This document shows, piece by piece, positions 8,831-20,267 of a stretch of 64,000 nucleotides of DNA. Where the stretch lies: positions 144,022 through 208,021 of the forward strand of contig NZ_QAAE01000005.1 of assembly GCF_003046585.1 (NCBI RefSeq), in the 5' to 3' direction. This DNA comes from Nitrosomonas aestuarii (GTDB taxonomy: Bacteria > Pseudomonadota > Gammaproteobacteria > Burkholderiales > Nitrosomonadaceae). Position 1 is the stretch's first letter. Every line of letters starts with the position of its first letter. The translations under genes were made by a program, and so were the position numbers. The notes beneath the pieces were generated by a model that saw only the letters and a program-made list of their open reading frames with translations, was not told where the DNA came from and did not search any database.

Positions 8831-10414
8831 ATGATCTACACCCAAAGAAACCCTGCACTATTAATCATTGGCCTGTTGATGCTCGCTATCTGGTTTTCTA
8901 CGGACACAGGCTTGTTGGCCCCGTTATTGGAATATCTCGCATCTGGCAAGGAATATAAATATCTAAATGAGCTCACTTCATTACCGCTTTATTTTGGTTT
9001 GGTGGCCGTCTTTACGGGTCTTTGGCATTGGCTGGGTACACACAAGGAAGGGCACCTGGATTATTATTTCTCCACAATTGCGGGTGGAATGCTGATTTTA
9101 TTCATTACCATGCTGGTACGCTGGTTTATCGCACCGCAAATCGAGGTAATCGGTGTGGACTTTGGCGAAATAGGCGACACCGGCAAATATATTCACGAAC
9201 TGCTCGGTCTTAACTACGTCGTTCTGGGTATTGTCGCCGGCATCATTATTGCCAATGTTTTCAAAATACCGGAATGGGCAAAAAACGGCGTCCGCTTATC
9301 CCGCCTCGGACTCAAAACCGGCGTGATTCTTCTGGGTGCGCTCTACAGTGCAGCCGAATTAAAAAATCTCGGCGGACTTTCTATCTTCATGATCGGCTTT
9401 TTTGTCCTGGGTTCGGTCGGTATTGTCTTGTGGATAGGTGCACGGCGTAATATCTCCAATTCAATGGGTGGCGTACTCTCTGCCGGCATGGGTGTTTGCG
9501 GTGTATCAGCAACTGTAGCGGTTGCGCCTGTTGTGCAAGCCAAACCCGTCGAAATCGCTTATACCATTGGCACCATTTTATTATGGGGCGTGGGTTGCAT
9601 GTTTCTGTTTCCGATTATCGGCCATTTACTGAATATGAGTTATGTGCAATTTGGTGCATGGGCCGGCACAGGCATATTAAATTCTGCTCAAGTCGCCGGT
9701 GCAGCAATGGCGTTTCAGCCAGATGGTATCGAAACTTTAATGGTCGCCGAAATTTTCAATATAACCCGCGTATTGATTTTACCGGTTATCGTGCTCTGGC
9801 TGGCCGTCTGGTATGTCAAACGGGAAGGCACTACAACAACGCAAGTGAATGTCGGTCGCATTGTCATAACAAAATTCCCAGTCTTTGTGTTGGGTTTCAT
9901 GCTGATGTTTGCGCTTTCCACCACAGGAATCTTTGCACCGGCAAGTCATTACCAAGGTAAATATTTTGGCAATACAGCAGAACAGGGATTCAAACAAGAA
10001 CACCTGTTAAAACCTGAACAGATTCAAATATTACAATTAGAAGCGAGAGTCATCGAACGTACGGATCATATTGCCGCACTGGAACGATTGATCGAAAACG
10101 GCAAAATCATGTCTGTCGAAGACGATAATACCGTGCGTGGCATGATCAATGCACAAATCTTATCTGACCAAGCTAATCGCATTCTGACAGCTGCCCATAA
10201 GGCGGTGCGGCATACCGCGCAGAAAATAGAAGCATTCCGGCAATGGATTACCTGGTTGTTTGCATTCGGCCTGGTAGGCCTTGGCATGCAGATTACGGTC
10301 AGCTCAATGAAACAGGCAGGCGGCGAGCCTGCAATTATTGGCGGCATCGTCGGTTTTATTAAAGCGGCATTATCCCTGATTGTAGTCATGCTGTTGGTCA
10401 GCGAAGCAGTCTGA
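8831..10414 (+). CDS. YeiH/Cons_hypoth698-family membrane transporter, extended form
   Basis: A polytopic inner-membrane protein of the putative sulfate exporter (YeiH, UPF0324) family. The core signature is GVCGVSATVAVAPVVQAKPVE (about residues 222-240), preceded by LGLKTGVILLGALYSAAELK and followed by GAWAGTGILNSAQVAGAA, all typical of the family. It has 527 residues, whereas ordinary members have about 330-350. The surplus is an N-terminal block of extra membrane segments (about 1-125) and a soluble helical insertion (about 370-470) before the last membrane helices. The substrate is not known; sulfate or other small anions are the usual guess. It is followed 22 bases later by a tiny membrane protein gene. 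Confidence 0.85.
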   Translation: MIYTQRNPALLIIGLLMLAIWFSTDTGLLAPLLEYLASGKEYKYLNELTSLPLYFGLVAVFTGLWHWLGTHKEGHLDYYFSTIAGGMLILFITMLVRWFIAPQIEVIGVDFGEIGDTGKYIHELLGLNYVVLGIVAGIIIANVFKIPEWAKNGVRLSRLGLKTGVILLGALYSAAELKNLGGLSIFMIGFFVLGSVGIVLWIGARRNISNSMGGVLSAGMGVCGVSATVAVAPVVQAKPVEIAYTIGTILLWGVGCMFLFPIIGHLLNMSYVQFGAWAGTGILNSAQVAGAAMAFQPDGIETLMVAEIFNITRVLILPVIVLWLAVWYVKREGTTTTQVNVGRIVITKFPVFVLGFMLMFALSTTGIFAPASHYQGKYFGNTAEQGFKQEHLLKPEQIQILQLEARVIERTDHIAALERLIENGKIMSVEDDNTVRGMINAQILSDQANRILTAAHKAVRHTAQKIEAFRQWITWLFAFGLVGLGMQITVSSMKQAGGEPAIIGGIVGFIKAALSLIVVMLLVSEAV

Positions 10415-10436
10415 AACAAGTTAAAGGAAAGCAATT

Positions 10437-10568
10437 ATGCAGAAAGATACTATCAAAAGCTTTGAACGTGGATCAGCATTATCAATTTTTGGGAGCGATC
10501 GTAAAGAAGATGTTATGGCACTGATCCTGGCTTTTGTCTTGGCAATGGTCATTTACTTCAGCTATTGA
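10437..10568 (+). CDS. 43-residue membrane microprotein downstream of YeiH-like transporter
   Basis: A short open frame of 43 codons plus stop. It begins at an ATG with a good AAAGGAAA ribosome binding site and lies 22 bases after the transporter stop. The product has a charged N-terminal half (MQKDTIKSFERGSALSIFG, then SDRKEDV) and a single C-terminal hydrophobic helix (MALILAFVLAMVIYFSY). The spacing, start signal and membrane helix argue for a real gene co-transcribed with the transporter, possibly an accessory subunit or stabiliser. No named family is recognised. Confidence 0.7.
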   Translation: MQKDTIKSFERGSALSIFGSDRKEDVMALILAFVLAMVIYFSY

Positions 10569-10625
10569 TGCATTGAAGCCATAGTCTCTTGACTTATATT
10601 CAGGCTATGAGGCAACCAAAAACTT

Positions 10626-11099
10626 ATGTTCGAACGTATTCTGCTTGCCAGCCACGGTACTAAAGGTGCCATTGCTGCTGAAAATATGGCCGTGCAGGTC
10701 TGCGCCAGAGGGGCAGTGATCGACCATCTCATTGTCGTTCCTGAATTCTGGCAAAGCATGACAGGCGACGACTGGCTCAATAACGGTGCCACACGGGATC
10801 AGTTTTGCGAATATCTGCAATCGGAATTAGGCCTGGAAATTGATCAGCAATGTGACCGGCTGCATCAGAAAATCACCGCGCATGAATTAACCTATAGCAG
10901 CATCATCCTGTTTGGAAAACCGGATGATGCATTGCTGCAGCGCGAAAAAGCATACGCATATGACCTGCTTGTACTCGGCTCGTCGCGTCCCAAAGGTACA
11001 CCCGGCTTACAGGGTTTACACTCCAGCATGTTGACAAAAAAAATGATGCAAGCAATACAAACCGCTTTGCTCATTGCTCCATATCCTAGCGATGAATGA
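10626..11099 (+). CDS. Universal stress protein (UspA) family protein
   Basis: A 157-residue cytosolic protein with the Usp fold. It starts with the beta strand FERILLASHGTKGAIAAENMA, carries a middle alpha/beta region, and ends with YDLLVLGSSRPKGTPG ... SMLTKKMMQAIQTALLIAP. The usual ATP-binding signature Gly-x2-Gly-x9-Gly-(Ser/Thr) is only loosely matched near GSSRPKGTPGLQG, so nucleotide binding is uncertain. It lies 57 bases after the microprotein and overlaps the start of the next gene by 8 bases, so a four-gene operon with the YeiH-like transporter is likely. Family members usually respond to starvation or stress, but the ligand here is unknown. Confidence 0.8.
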   Translation: MFERILLASHGTKGAIAAENMAVQVCARGAVIDHLIVVPEFWQSMTGDDWLNNGATRDQFCEYLQSELGLEIDQQCDRLHQKITAHELTYSSIILFGKPDDALLQREKAYAYDLLVLGSSRPKGTPGLQGLHSSMLTKKMMQAIQTALLIAPYPSDE

Positions 11100-11736
11100 A
11101 CAGAAAGAAGCGAACAGTTGTGACAACAGGGACGCCGCATGGGTTGTCATTTATGCACCATTGAGTACCGCAGAACTAAAACTATTCTGTAAGGATATTG
11201 AGCGGTTGTTTCGCATCAACCCTATGCTCAACTTCAAAAAATGGCAATCTTTAGGTTCTAATCGTTATTACTTTTCTGGACAAAACATCAGCCAGGACCC
11301 GCCATTTGATTTCGAATTGACACTCGCAATCAGACAACTTTCTGATGGCATTGAGGTCGAGTATGCACATGGTTTGAAAACCCGTACGACGCTTATCATT
11401 CAACCACTCCAGGGTCAGCAGGCAACACAGCAAAAAAATCAATCAATATTAACCATCACAGACTATTACGACCGTTTGCCTGAAAATGAACGTACGCAAC
11501 AATTACATCTGGTTGATAAAAGCCTGACCGTATGGGCGAATGATTTACACCAGTTTTTAATCTACTGGAAGAAATGGTCACGCTACGGACCATGGCGCTG
11601 GTTTATGCACCATGTCTGGCAACCTATGAAACCAATGGGGCGCCGCATTACATACATTTTATTTTGGGTAACTTTTTTTGAACTGGCTTTGATTTTATTG
11701 GGTGCTGCAGTATATTATCTGGAATATACTGAATAA
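11092..11736 (+). CDS. Conserved hypothetical protein with C-terminal membrane helix
   Basis: A 214-residue protein with no recognised family. The first 170 residues look soluble and resemble a START/SRPBCC-like layout: a strand (AWVVIYAPLSTAEL), a helix (LKLFCKDIERLFRINP), then several strands (NRYYFSGQN, FDFELTLAIRQLSDGIEVEYA, TRTTLIIQPL) and a long helix near residue 145. This fold call is an inference from pattern only. The last 35 residues contain one hydrophobic helix (ITYILFWVTFFELALILLGAAVYYL). The ATG at 11092 overlaps the end of the stress-protein gene, a sign of translational coupling; a TTG at 11074 is an alternative start. Confidence 0.7.
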   Translation: MNEQKEANSCDNRDAAWVVIYAPLSTAELKLFCKDIERLFRINPMLNFKKWQSLGSNRYYFSGQNISQDPPFDFELTLAIRQLSDGIEVEYAHGLKTRTTLIIQPLQGQQATQQKNQSILTITDYYDRLPENERTQQLHLVDKSLTVWANDLHQFLIYWKKWSRYGPWRWFMHHVWQPMKPMGRRITYILFWVTFFELALILLGAAVYYLEYTE

Positions 11737-11775
11737 AAGCTGCTATAAAAATCAAAAAATACTGAGGATAAAATC

Positions 11776-11946
11776 ATGACCGAAGAAAGAAGACCCATTG
11801 ATCCGGAAACAATTGCCTGCGAAATTTGCATGAAAGAAATTCCTGTTTCAGAAGCCAAGAGTGACGAAGCCAGTGATTATGTAGTGCATTACTGCAGTCT
11901 GGACTGTTATGCCAAATGGAAAGAACAGAATGAAAAAAAAGATTAA
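11776..11946 (+). CDS. DUF3330-type small zinc-ribbon-like protein
   Basis: A 56-residue protein with a clear ATG. The sequence IACEICMKEIPVSEAKS followed by YVVHYCSLDCYAKW matches the short DUF3330 family, known from Urf2-like proteins of mercury transposons and from many betaproteobacterial chromosomes. Four cysteines in two CxxC-type pairs (CEIC and CSLDC) suggest a metal-binding knuckle. It follows the hypothetical membrane protein by 39 bases and may end that operon. The function is unknown. Confidence 0.75.
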   Translation: MTEERRPIDPETIACEICMKEIPVSEAKSDEASDYVVHYCSLDCYAKWKEQNEKKD

Positions 11947-11963
11947 TACATTTTTCGACGGGA

Positions 11964-12350
11964 CTAATCCGCAGGCGATTGCTCAAGCTGATTAATTTGC
12001 TCCATAAGCATCAGTCTTTCTTCCTCCAGCGCTCTAAAACGAGTATAAAGCCGATCCAAATCAGCTGTATATTGTTCAACACGGTCTTTTCTTTCCTGTT
12101 GGCGCCGCATCATCTCTTCATATTTCGGAATGGGCACGTTCTCTACAGTCGCACTGGGAAATTCTGCAACTGGCGAGCCCAGCATTTCATTGCGGCGTAA
12201 TTCCTGAATCATCAGAAATTGCTGATGTGTTGCCTGCGCATCTTGCTGGACACGCATCAGCGCTCTTTCTATTTGGAAAATCTGCTTCTCATTTTCGGCC
12301 CACCCACTTAAAGGCAACACCAGCAATAACAATATCGATAGTAGCTTCAC
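11964..12350 (-). CDS. Secreted small coiled-coil protein, unknown function
   Basis: A 128-residue protein with a clear signal peptide (KLLSILLLLVLPLSGWA, cleavage likely after Ala-19 or so). The mature part is almost entirely helical and rich in Gln, Glu and Arg, with heptad-like spacing at both ends and a short Pro-containing break (ENVPIPKYEEM) in the middle. It is therefore probably a periplasmic coiled-coil hairpin. The start is a GTG with a GAGGG-type ribosome binding site. It sits 17 bases downstream of the thiolase gene on the same strand, so the two may be co-transcribed. No family could be named. Confidence 0.72.
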   Translation of the reverse strand: MKLLSILLLLVLPLSGWAENEKQIFQIERALMRVQQDAQATHQQFLMIQELRRNEMLGSPVAEFPSATVENVPIPKYEEMMRRQQERKDRVEQYTADLDRLYTRFRALEEERLMLMEQINQLEQSPAD

Positions 12351-12367
12351 CTCATATCCCTCATCTG

Positions 12368-13546
12368 TTACAAACGCTCAAACACTGCAGCAATACCCTG
12401 ACCACCACCAATACACATCGTTACAAGCGCGTATTGTCCGCCTGTTCGATGCAATTCATACATCGCTTTGATCGTAAGAATTGTACCCGTTGCGCCGATA
12501 GGATGACCTAATGCAACAGCGCCTCCGCTCGGATTGGTTTTAGCAGGATCAAAATGTAATTCTTTTGCAACCGCACAGGCTTGTACTGCAAAAGCTTCAT
12601 TTGATTCAACCACATCAATATCATTTATATCAAGACCTGCCTGTTTGAGCGCTTTTTGAACCGCCGGCACCGGCCCCATGCCCATAAACTGCGGGTCAAC
12701 ACCTGCATGTCCGTAAGAAACCAGTCGCGCCATTGCTTGATGATTACGTTTTTCAGCGAGTTTACGTTCCATCAAAACAACTGCTGCTGCACAATCATTA
12801 ATACCCGAGGAATTTCCTGCCGTGACCGTACCCCCCTTCTGGAAAACTGCATTTAGTCTAGCCAAAGAATCCAGGCTTACATTCTCACGAGGATGTTCGT
12901 CAGTATCAAAAACGGTCACATTATTTCGGTTTACTATTTCAACAGGCAAGATCTGGTCTTTAAAAAAACCCTGTTGAATAGCATGAACGGCACGATGATG
13001 GCTTTCAACTGCATAAGCATCCTGCTCCTCTCGTTTGATCTGCCATTTTCGCGCAATATTTTCTGCGGTTACACCCATATGCACGTACTCAAAAGGATCA
13101 GTCAACGCACCCACCATCATATCGACTGTCCCACCGTCGTGCATACGTTGCCCCCAACGCAATGCAGGCAGTAGATATCCACCGCGACTCATTGATTCGA
13201 CGCCCCCGGCGACGGCAATATCGGTATCATTTAACAGGATATGCTGACCTGCGGATATAATGGCCTGTAGCCCGCTGCCACACAAGCGATTGACAGTAAG
13301 TGCAGCAGCATGTTGCGGCAACCCGCCATTCACGCAGGCAACACGCGCCAGATACATGTCGCGTATTTCGCCGTGAATAACATGCCCAAACACACCATGT
13401 CCAATTTCATCAGGATTTATTCCGGCCCGTTTCACTGCTTCAGTGACAACTTTTGCCGCCAGATCGGCGGGCGCAATATCTTTAAGTGCACCACCATAAT
13501 CTCCAATCGCTGTTCGTACACCACTCAGCACAACTACTTCACGCAT
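12368..13546 (-). CDS. Acetyl-CoA acetyltransferase / beta-ketothiolase
   Basis: Thiolase that condenses or cleaves beta-ketoacyl-CoA, 392 residues, full length. The acyl-enzyme Cys-89 lies in NRLCGSGLQAI. The C-terminal catalytic His is in GHPIGATG, the second catalytic Cys in CIGGGQG, and the NEAFA motif is also present. The sequence looks closest to PhaA/BktB-type biosynthetic thiolases, so polyhydroxyalkanoate or ketoacyl metabolism is possible, but no phaB or phaC gene is nearby. A GAGGAAA ribosome binding site precedes the ATG. Confidence 0.94.
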   Translation of the reverse strand: MREVVVLSGVRTAIGDYGGALKDIAPADLAAKVVTEAVKRAGINPDEIGHGVFGHVIHGEIRDMYLARVACVNGGLPQHAAALTVNRLCGSGLQAIISAGQHILLNDTDIAVAGGVESMSRGGYLLPALRWGQRMHDGGTVDMMVGALTDPFEYVHMGVTAENIARKWQIKREEQDAYAVESHHRAVHAIQQGFFKDQILPVEIVNRNNVTVFDTDEHPRENVSLDSLARLNAVFQKGGTVTAGNSSGINDCAAAVVLMERKLAEKRNHQAMARLVSYGHAGVDPQFMGMGPVPAVQKALKQAGLDINDIDVVESNEAFAVQACAVAKELHFDPAKTNPSGGAVALGHPIGATGTILTIKAMYELHRTGGQYALVTMCIGGGQGIAAVFERL

Positions 13547-13661
13547 GCGATTTCCTCTGTTTTATGATCTTGACTAGACGACAATCTGTATTTTACTTCA
13601 AAAGACTATCCTGCTTTGTAACTGGGAAGCCTGCTGTTGGCTAAAGATGATAAACGTCTGA

Positions 13662-16445
13662 TTACATGTCGTCCACTAACGAATGAAGTTCATTAAAAAC
13701 CTTTTCAGACTCATGATTAAGCGTAAATATTAATTTCTGCACAGATTCCATTTGCTCTTCAGATGCATATGATTCAATCTGTCTGCATAAATGGGCAAGT
13801 TGTTCTGCTCCGACATTAGCTGCACTGGATTTTAATGTGTGTGCAGCCCGTTGTAACGCCTCGGAATCTTTGGCAAGCATAGCCTGATTGAGTTGAGACA
13901 TTGTTTGTGGCGCTGAAGATTGAAAAACAGATAACACATTTTTTAACAGATAATTACTACCATCGGTATCAAGCGAACTCAGCGTGGTCAGTTTCTCCTG
14001 ATTAATTACTGAATGCTCAACTTTTTGATATCCATCATGCTCTTCAATATCAACATTACTCTCTTTTTCCACCTGTTCACTCAGTTCCTGCTTTGGCAGC
14101 CACCTTTCCAGCATTGCCCGCAATTGTGTCAATGAGAAAGGCTTCGACAAAAAATCATTCATGCCAACATCCAGGCACTTTTGACGATCATCCGATAAAG
14201 CATTAGCTGTCAAAGCGACAATTGAAAGATTGCCACGGTTATCAGGTAATTCCCGGATCAATTTTGTCGCCTCATAACCATCCATAACTGGCATCTGACA
14301 ATCCATAAAAACCAAGTCATAATAATTATTTTTTACCATTTGGTAAGCTTCTTGCCCATTAGAAGCCAGTTCCATTTGCAGACCGACACTTTGCAGCATA
14401 GCGCGTGCGACTTGTTGGTTAACCGGATTATCCTCTGCCAGCAACACAACACCTTGCAAGTCTTTTTCATGAATTTTTTTATTTACAACAGGAAATTGAG
14501 AATCAACTGGCGCAGCCGACAGGATATCTGCAATGACATTATAGAGATCGCTTTGCCGAATGGGCTTATGAATGTAACGCGAGATACCAATTTCTTTACT
14601 TTTCTTTAGCTGAGCACCATCTGAAGCGGTCGATGTCAGCATCATCAGATGCGGCTTACCCAGCTGATCATCTAACTGGATGGCACAAGCTAACTGCATT
14701 CCATTCATGCCGGGCATATGCATATCCAGAATCACAAGATGAAATAAAACATTATCTTTAGAAGCTTCCTTCATTATATGCAGCGCTTCCGATCCTCCAG
14801 AGGCACAATATACATGCATATTCCAGCTTGCCAGTTGATTTACCAGAATTTCACGATTAGTTTGATTATCGTCAACAACTAACGCGTAAATATCTTTGAA
14901 CATCATGTCGGCACTTCTATCCGCCACTGGATTAAGCGCCTTATCTAACTGTAACTCAATAAAAAAATGTGACCCTTTCCCCGGGACACTATTCACCCAG
15001 ATCCGGCCATGCATCAATTCAACTAAGAGCTTACATATCGTAAGGCCAAGACCTGTACCACCATATTGACGTGTTGTTCTCGCATCCGCCTGTGAAAAAT
15101 GTTCAAAGATTTTTTTAATCGCTTCAGGTGCAATGCCAATACCTGTATCCTCAACACATATTCGTATTTTTAATTGTCTTTCCGTTTCTTCTTGAACTGT
15201 CGTGCGAACAACAACCTCTCCTTTTTTGGTGAACTTAATCGCATTGTTAATAAGATTAATAACGATCTGTCGCAATCTGAACGGATCACCCTGCAGATTC
15301 AGCGGTGTGTTGGGCGGCAAAAATTGTACAGCCAACTCCAAGTCTTTGTCTTTGGCCTGCTTCGAGAACATAGCCGCAGCTTCTTCAACAAGATTCACCA
15401 AATCAAAATCAACAGACTCCAACTGCATATAACCTGATTCAATCTTTGAGAAATCGAGTATGTCGTTTATAACACCCAACAGATGATGACCCGATAACTG
15501 CACGGACTCAGCCCAAATTTTTTGCTGTGGATTTAATTCACTATTCAACAATAATTCGTTCATGCCAAGCACGCCATTGAGCGGCGTACGGATCTCATGA
15601 CTCATTGTCGCCAGGAATTCACTTTTGATACGACTAGCGGCTTCTGCAGCTTCTTTGGCAGTAACCAGTTCCGCTGTACGCACACCCACTTCTATCTCAA
15701 GTTGATCTCTTTGGTACGCCAAACGTTTATCGCGCTGCCCGATTTGTTCCAGCATATGATTAAATCCATTGGCCAAGGTATTAAGCTCTACGATGGCACT
15801 ATGCTCAGCACGGATATTAAAATCAGTTTTTATGGAAACATAATCAATTAAATCACTTAGCTTTGTTAGTGGAACCAGTACAGCCGCATTCAGGCGATAC
15901 AACATTAAGTGACTGGTTATCATGGCGAGTGCAGCAGTGATCAAGATAACTAATGTTAACCATGCCGTTTGCCAGTAAATGGCCGACAAGCTTGTTGCCA
16001 AAAAGAAATAGCCGTAGTTTTCTTGTTGAAAAGTAATCGGTTGTACTAACTTGACATGATGCAAATTAGTTTTCAGATTCTTTTCAGGCAGCGTAAAAAA
16101 ATCTTCCGACAGCGCTTGATTGACCTGAAAACGGGCAAATTGTTGACGATCACGCGTAAAAACCACTGCTGCAGTCACATCATCCGAACTTGCCAGGGAA
16201 TCCAGTAATTCCTGTGCTGAGCCAACATCTTCAAACGCCAGAGAAGCCGCTAAATTTTCAGCAAAAGCGCTTGCTTTAGTTTCATTCGAATTGATCAACG
16301 AGAGAAGATTGAGAACAAAATTTCCGATAATAAGCACCACTGCAACAATAGCCAGCGTACTGCCTAGCGTCATACGTGCAATACGCAGTAGTTGTTCATT
16401 CATTGTTGACTGAGTGGCATTTATGGGATTTTTCATTACACTCAT
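13662..16445 (-). CDS. BarA-like hybrid sensor histidine kinase (HisKA, HATPase, two REC, Hpt)
   Basis: A 927-residue membrane sensor kinase with a complete phosphorelay. Two transmembrane helices (about 28-50 and 157-182) flank a periplasmic sensor of about 105 residues. HAMP follows (about 183-235), then HisKA with the phospho-accepting His-283 in [11 protein letters not shown], and HATPase with [11 protein letters not shown] and [11 protein letters not shown]. The first receiver carries [10 protein letters not shown] and [11 protein letters not shown], the second [11 protein letters not shown] and [15 protein letters not shown]-terminal Hpt domain has [13 protein letters not shown]. The layout is that of BarA/GacS-type kinases, which feed a UvrY/GacA regulator. 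No response regulator gene is adjacent, so the partner must lie elsewhere. Confidence 0.93.
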   Translation of the reverse strand: MSVMKNPINATQSTMNEQLLRIARMTLGSTLAIVAVVLIIGNFVLNLLSLINSNETKASAFAENLAASLAFEDVGSAQELLDSLASSDDVTAAVVFTRDRQQFARFQVNQALSEDFFTLPEKNLKTNLHHVKLVQPITFQQENYGYFFLATSLSAIYWQTAWLTLVILITAALAMITSHLMLYRLNAAVLVPLTKLSDLIDYVSIKTDFNIRAEHSAIVELNTLANGFNHMLEQIGQRDKRLAYQRDQLEIEVGVRTAELVTAKEAAEAASRIKSEFLATMSHEIRTPLNGVLGMNELLLNSELNPQQKIWAESVQLSGHHLLGVINDILDFSKIESGYMQLESVDFDLVNLVEEAAAMFSKQAKDKDLELAVQFLPPNTPLNLQGDPFRLRQIVINLINNAIKFTKKGEVVVRTTVQEETERQLKIRICVEDTGIGIAPEAIKKIFEHFSQADARTTRQYGGTGLGLTICKLLVELMHGRIWVNSVPGKGSHFFIELQLDKALNPVADRSADMMFKDIYALVVDDNQTNREILVNQLASWNMHVYCASGGSEALHIMKEASKDNVLFHLVILDMHMPGMNGMQLACAIQLDDQLGKPHLMMLTSTASDGAQLKKSKEIGISRYIHKPIRQSDLYNVIADILSAAPVDSQFPVVNKKIHEKDLQGVVLLAEDNPVNQQVARAMLQSVGLQMELASNGQEAYQMVKNNYYDLVFMDCQMPVMDGYEATKLIRELPDNRGNLSIVALTANALSDDRQKCLDVGMNDFLSKPFSLTQLRAMLERWLPKQELSEQVEKESNVDIEEHDGYQKVEHSVINQEKLTTLSSLDTDGSNYLLKNVLSVFQSSAPQTMSQLNQAMLAKDSEALQRAAHTLKSSAANVGAEQLAHLCRQIESYASEEQMESVQKLIFTLNHESEKVFNELHSLVDDM

Positions 16446-16956
16446 TGACTTACCTTGGTTGCTAAATAAAACAGCTTGAAATTAAGCGCGAACCCTTACA
16501 TTTCAAGCGATCATATAATTTGCTTCAAAATTATGTTGTCTCAAGCAACCATCAAGTTCAGAATAATGCATTGCTCAATTGATGCTCTCTGTCAGCAATG
16601 CTAAAAACGGTTTTTTTTTAAATTTCTTTAAGAACTTCCGGTAGTTTATAGATTGCATATCCGGCAACAAGAATCAACTTTTTGAAACCGCGTTTAGCAC
16701 TTTATCAACTGAGTAATGACGTATACAGCGTTCACGGATGTTATGTTGCATGGTGTTGCGGCACGCAGGTATGGTCATAAAATCCTTATCAGCGAAACCT
16801 GCCTCGCCAGCAACGCTCAAAAGCTAACTGGATTCATCATTAATAAATTGATGGAACAGGTACATATCAGGAATCCGCCCAATTTCCAGAAGAGATGAAT
16901 ACTGTCGAAGAAACGAAAAACACGCTTATTGTCATCGCCATATCGAACGTCTGAAA
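16446..16956. other. Intergenic region without recognised gene
   Basis: About 510 bases between the end of ygfZ (minus strand) and the start of the kinase gene (minus strand). It must hold the kinase promoter. A run of nine T follows an imperfect repeat near 16600-16620, but no good hairpin is visible. A 60-codon open frame on the plus strand at 16716 has no similarity that can be recognised and no ribosome binding site, so it is not called. Confidence 0.5.
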
Positions 16957-18000
16957 TCACACATCCAGTGTGTAAGGCAATGAGTCAATACTGAGAACAG
17001 GACCACAGGGATTTTTCCAATAAATTTTGCCTGCATCAACACTGCTGTGCTGAATTACGGCAAGCACATCATAACCGCCGTTCGGTGCAGGCGCAGCATT
17101 TACAATTTTGCCGCAAGATTGATCGTTCGTTTCTATATCGAATAAGTCATCACCTGCTGACACAGGGTTGTTTGTCGCTATATTGGCCAAAAACATACGA
17201 CGCTTCAGCTTTCCAAGATATTGGGTGCGCGCAACAATTTCCTGCCCCGGATAACAGCCTTTTTTAAAACTGACACCACCGATAATATCCAGATTAATCA
17301 TTTGCGGCAAAAATTGTTCCTGTGTCGGTGTCAAGATAACCGGAATGCCTGCACGTATTTGCATCCAGTCCCAACATGCAGCACCAACAGGATGAATATT
17401 TTTGCTTAATGTCTGCCATAGCTCACCAGCATATACCTCAGAAACAAGAAGCTCCAATCGATTTGGCGCGTAACAGAAAATGCTGGCTTTGGGTGTATGC
17501 ATAACGCGCAATTGCTGACAGATTTGAAGTGATGTTTCCATGACATCTTCAATACGTTTGCATGCTTCGATACCGGCAACACCGATACGAATCCACTGCT
17601 CGCTGCAATCATTTATGTGAACCTTCGAACGCAAAACAAACATCGATAATCTTTTTTGTATGGCTTCGCACAGACTGATCGGTAATTGCATCATCCATTC
17701 GTCGTTTCGTTGCCACAGGGTAAAATTTGCCAACACGCGCCCCTTAGGTGTGCAATAGCTGCCATATTGTGCTCGATCAGCCTTTACCTCCATGACATCA
17801 CAACTTAACTGACTTTGCAGAAAAGCCTGTGTATCATTTCCGGAAAAACAGAGCAAGCCATAATGAGAAAGGTCAGTCAGAATCGTTTCTGTCTGCGCAT
17901 GCTTTAACTCTGCCTGACAATCTCCAAATTGGATCACGCGATCGTTATCAATAACTGCATTATAATTTTGTAAAAAAGTGCGCCAGTTTTTTTGCATCAT
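16957..18000 (-). CDS. ygfZ: Folate-binding protein YgfZ (iron-sulfur cluster maintenance)
   Basis: Tetrahydrofolate-dependent protein of the GcvT-like family that helps assemble or repair [4Fe-4S] enzymes, 347 residues. The family hallmark KKGCYPGQEIVARTQYLGK (K-G-C-Y-x-G-Q-E with the redox-active Cys) is present in the C-terminal half. The N-terminal part has the expected LSHYGLLCFSGNDTQAFLQSQLSCD segment. Two successive ATGs are possible starts. It is divergent from the N-ATPase operon, with about 170 bases between them. Confidence 0.93.
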   Translation of the reverse strand: MMQKNWRTFLQNYNAVIDNDRVIQFGDCQAELKHAQTETILTDLSHYGLLCFSGNDTQAFLQSQLSCDVMEVKADRAQYGSYCTPKGRVLANFTLWQRNDEWMMQLPISLCEAIQKRLSMFVLRSKVHINDCSEQWIRIGVAGIEACKRIEDVMETSLQICQQLRVMHTPKASIFCYAPNRLELLVSEVYAGELWQTLSKNIHPVGAACWDWMQIRAGIPVILTPTQEQFLPQMINLDIIGGVSFKKGCYPGQEIVARTQYLGKLKRRMFLANIATNNPVSAGDDLFDIETNDQSCGKIVNAAPAPNGGYDVLAVIQHSSVDAGKIYWKNPCGPVLSIDSLPYTLDV

Positions 18001-18128
18001 GTGTAAAAAAAGAATTAGTCATTCGCATAATTATACGAACATCCAGTTTGAATAAAAACATGCAACCCACCAGATTTGTAACGTTGCAGCATGCTTTGTT
18101 TGTGAGCAGCGATTAATTTAGTGTATAA

Positions 18129-19969
<1,841 letters not shown>

Positions 19970-19994
19970 TGGATAAACCGCGACGGAGGCCTGA

Positions 19995-20267
19995 ATGAAT
20001 GATAAGCAGCTGCGCAAGTCTGTAGAGAAGCAGATTAAACGAATGCAACGTGCTGAAAAAGAGCGTCCTACATTGTTGGCACAATCGGTATTTATGGGGA
20101 CGCTGTCCTTGCTGTTCGTTTTGCCCGTCATTGTAGGAGCCTATCTGGGTATTTGGCTGGATGATAAGGCAGAAAGTTATTCTATCCACTGGACAATAGG
20201 ATTAATATTTGTCGGCCTTGTTGTTGGCATGATAAATGTCTACCTGTATGTACGGGAGCATCATTGA
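19995..20267 (+). CDS. atpQ: N-type ATPase accessory membrane subunit AtpQ (AtpZ-like)
   Basis: A 90-residue protein with a charged N-terminal helix and two hydrophobic helices (QSVFMGTLSLLFVLPVIVGAYLGIWLDD and HWTIGLIFVGLVVGMINVYLYV). The PTLLAQSVFMGTLSLLF ... GAYLGIWLDD pattern is that of the ATPase gene1/AtpZ family found as AtpQ in N-ATPase operons. Its stop overlaps the ATG of the a-subunit gene (TGATG). In other N-ATPase operons atpR normally lies between atpQ and atpB; here there is no room for it. Confidence 0.85.
   Translation: MNDKQLRKSVEKQIKRMQRAEKERPTLLAQSVFMGTLSLLFVLPVIVGAYLGIWLDDKAESYSIHWTIGLIFVGLVVGMINVYLYVREHH

Noticed and set aside
16716..16898. 60-codon plus-strand open frame between ygfZ and the kinase gene
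   Set aside because: No ribosome binding site, no domain features, and a composition like the surrounding non-coding DNA.
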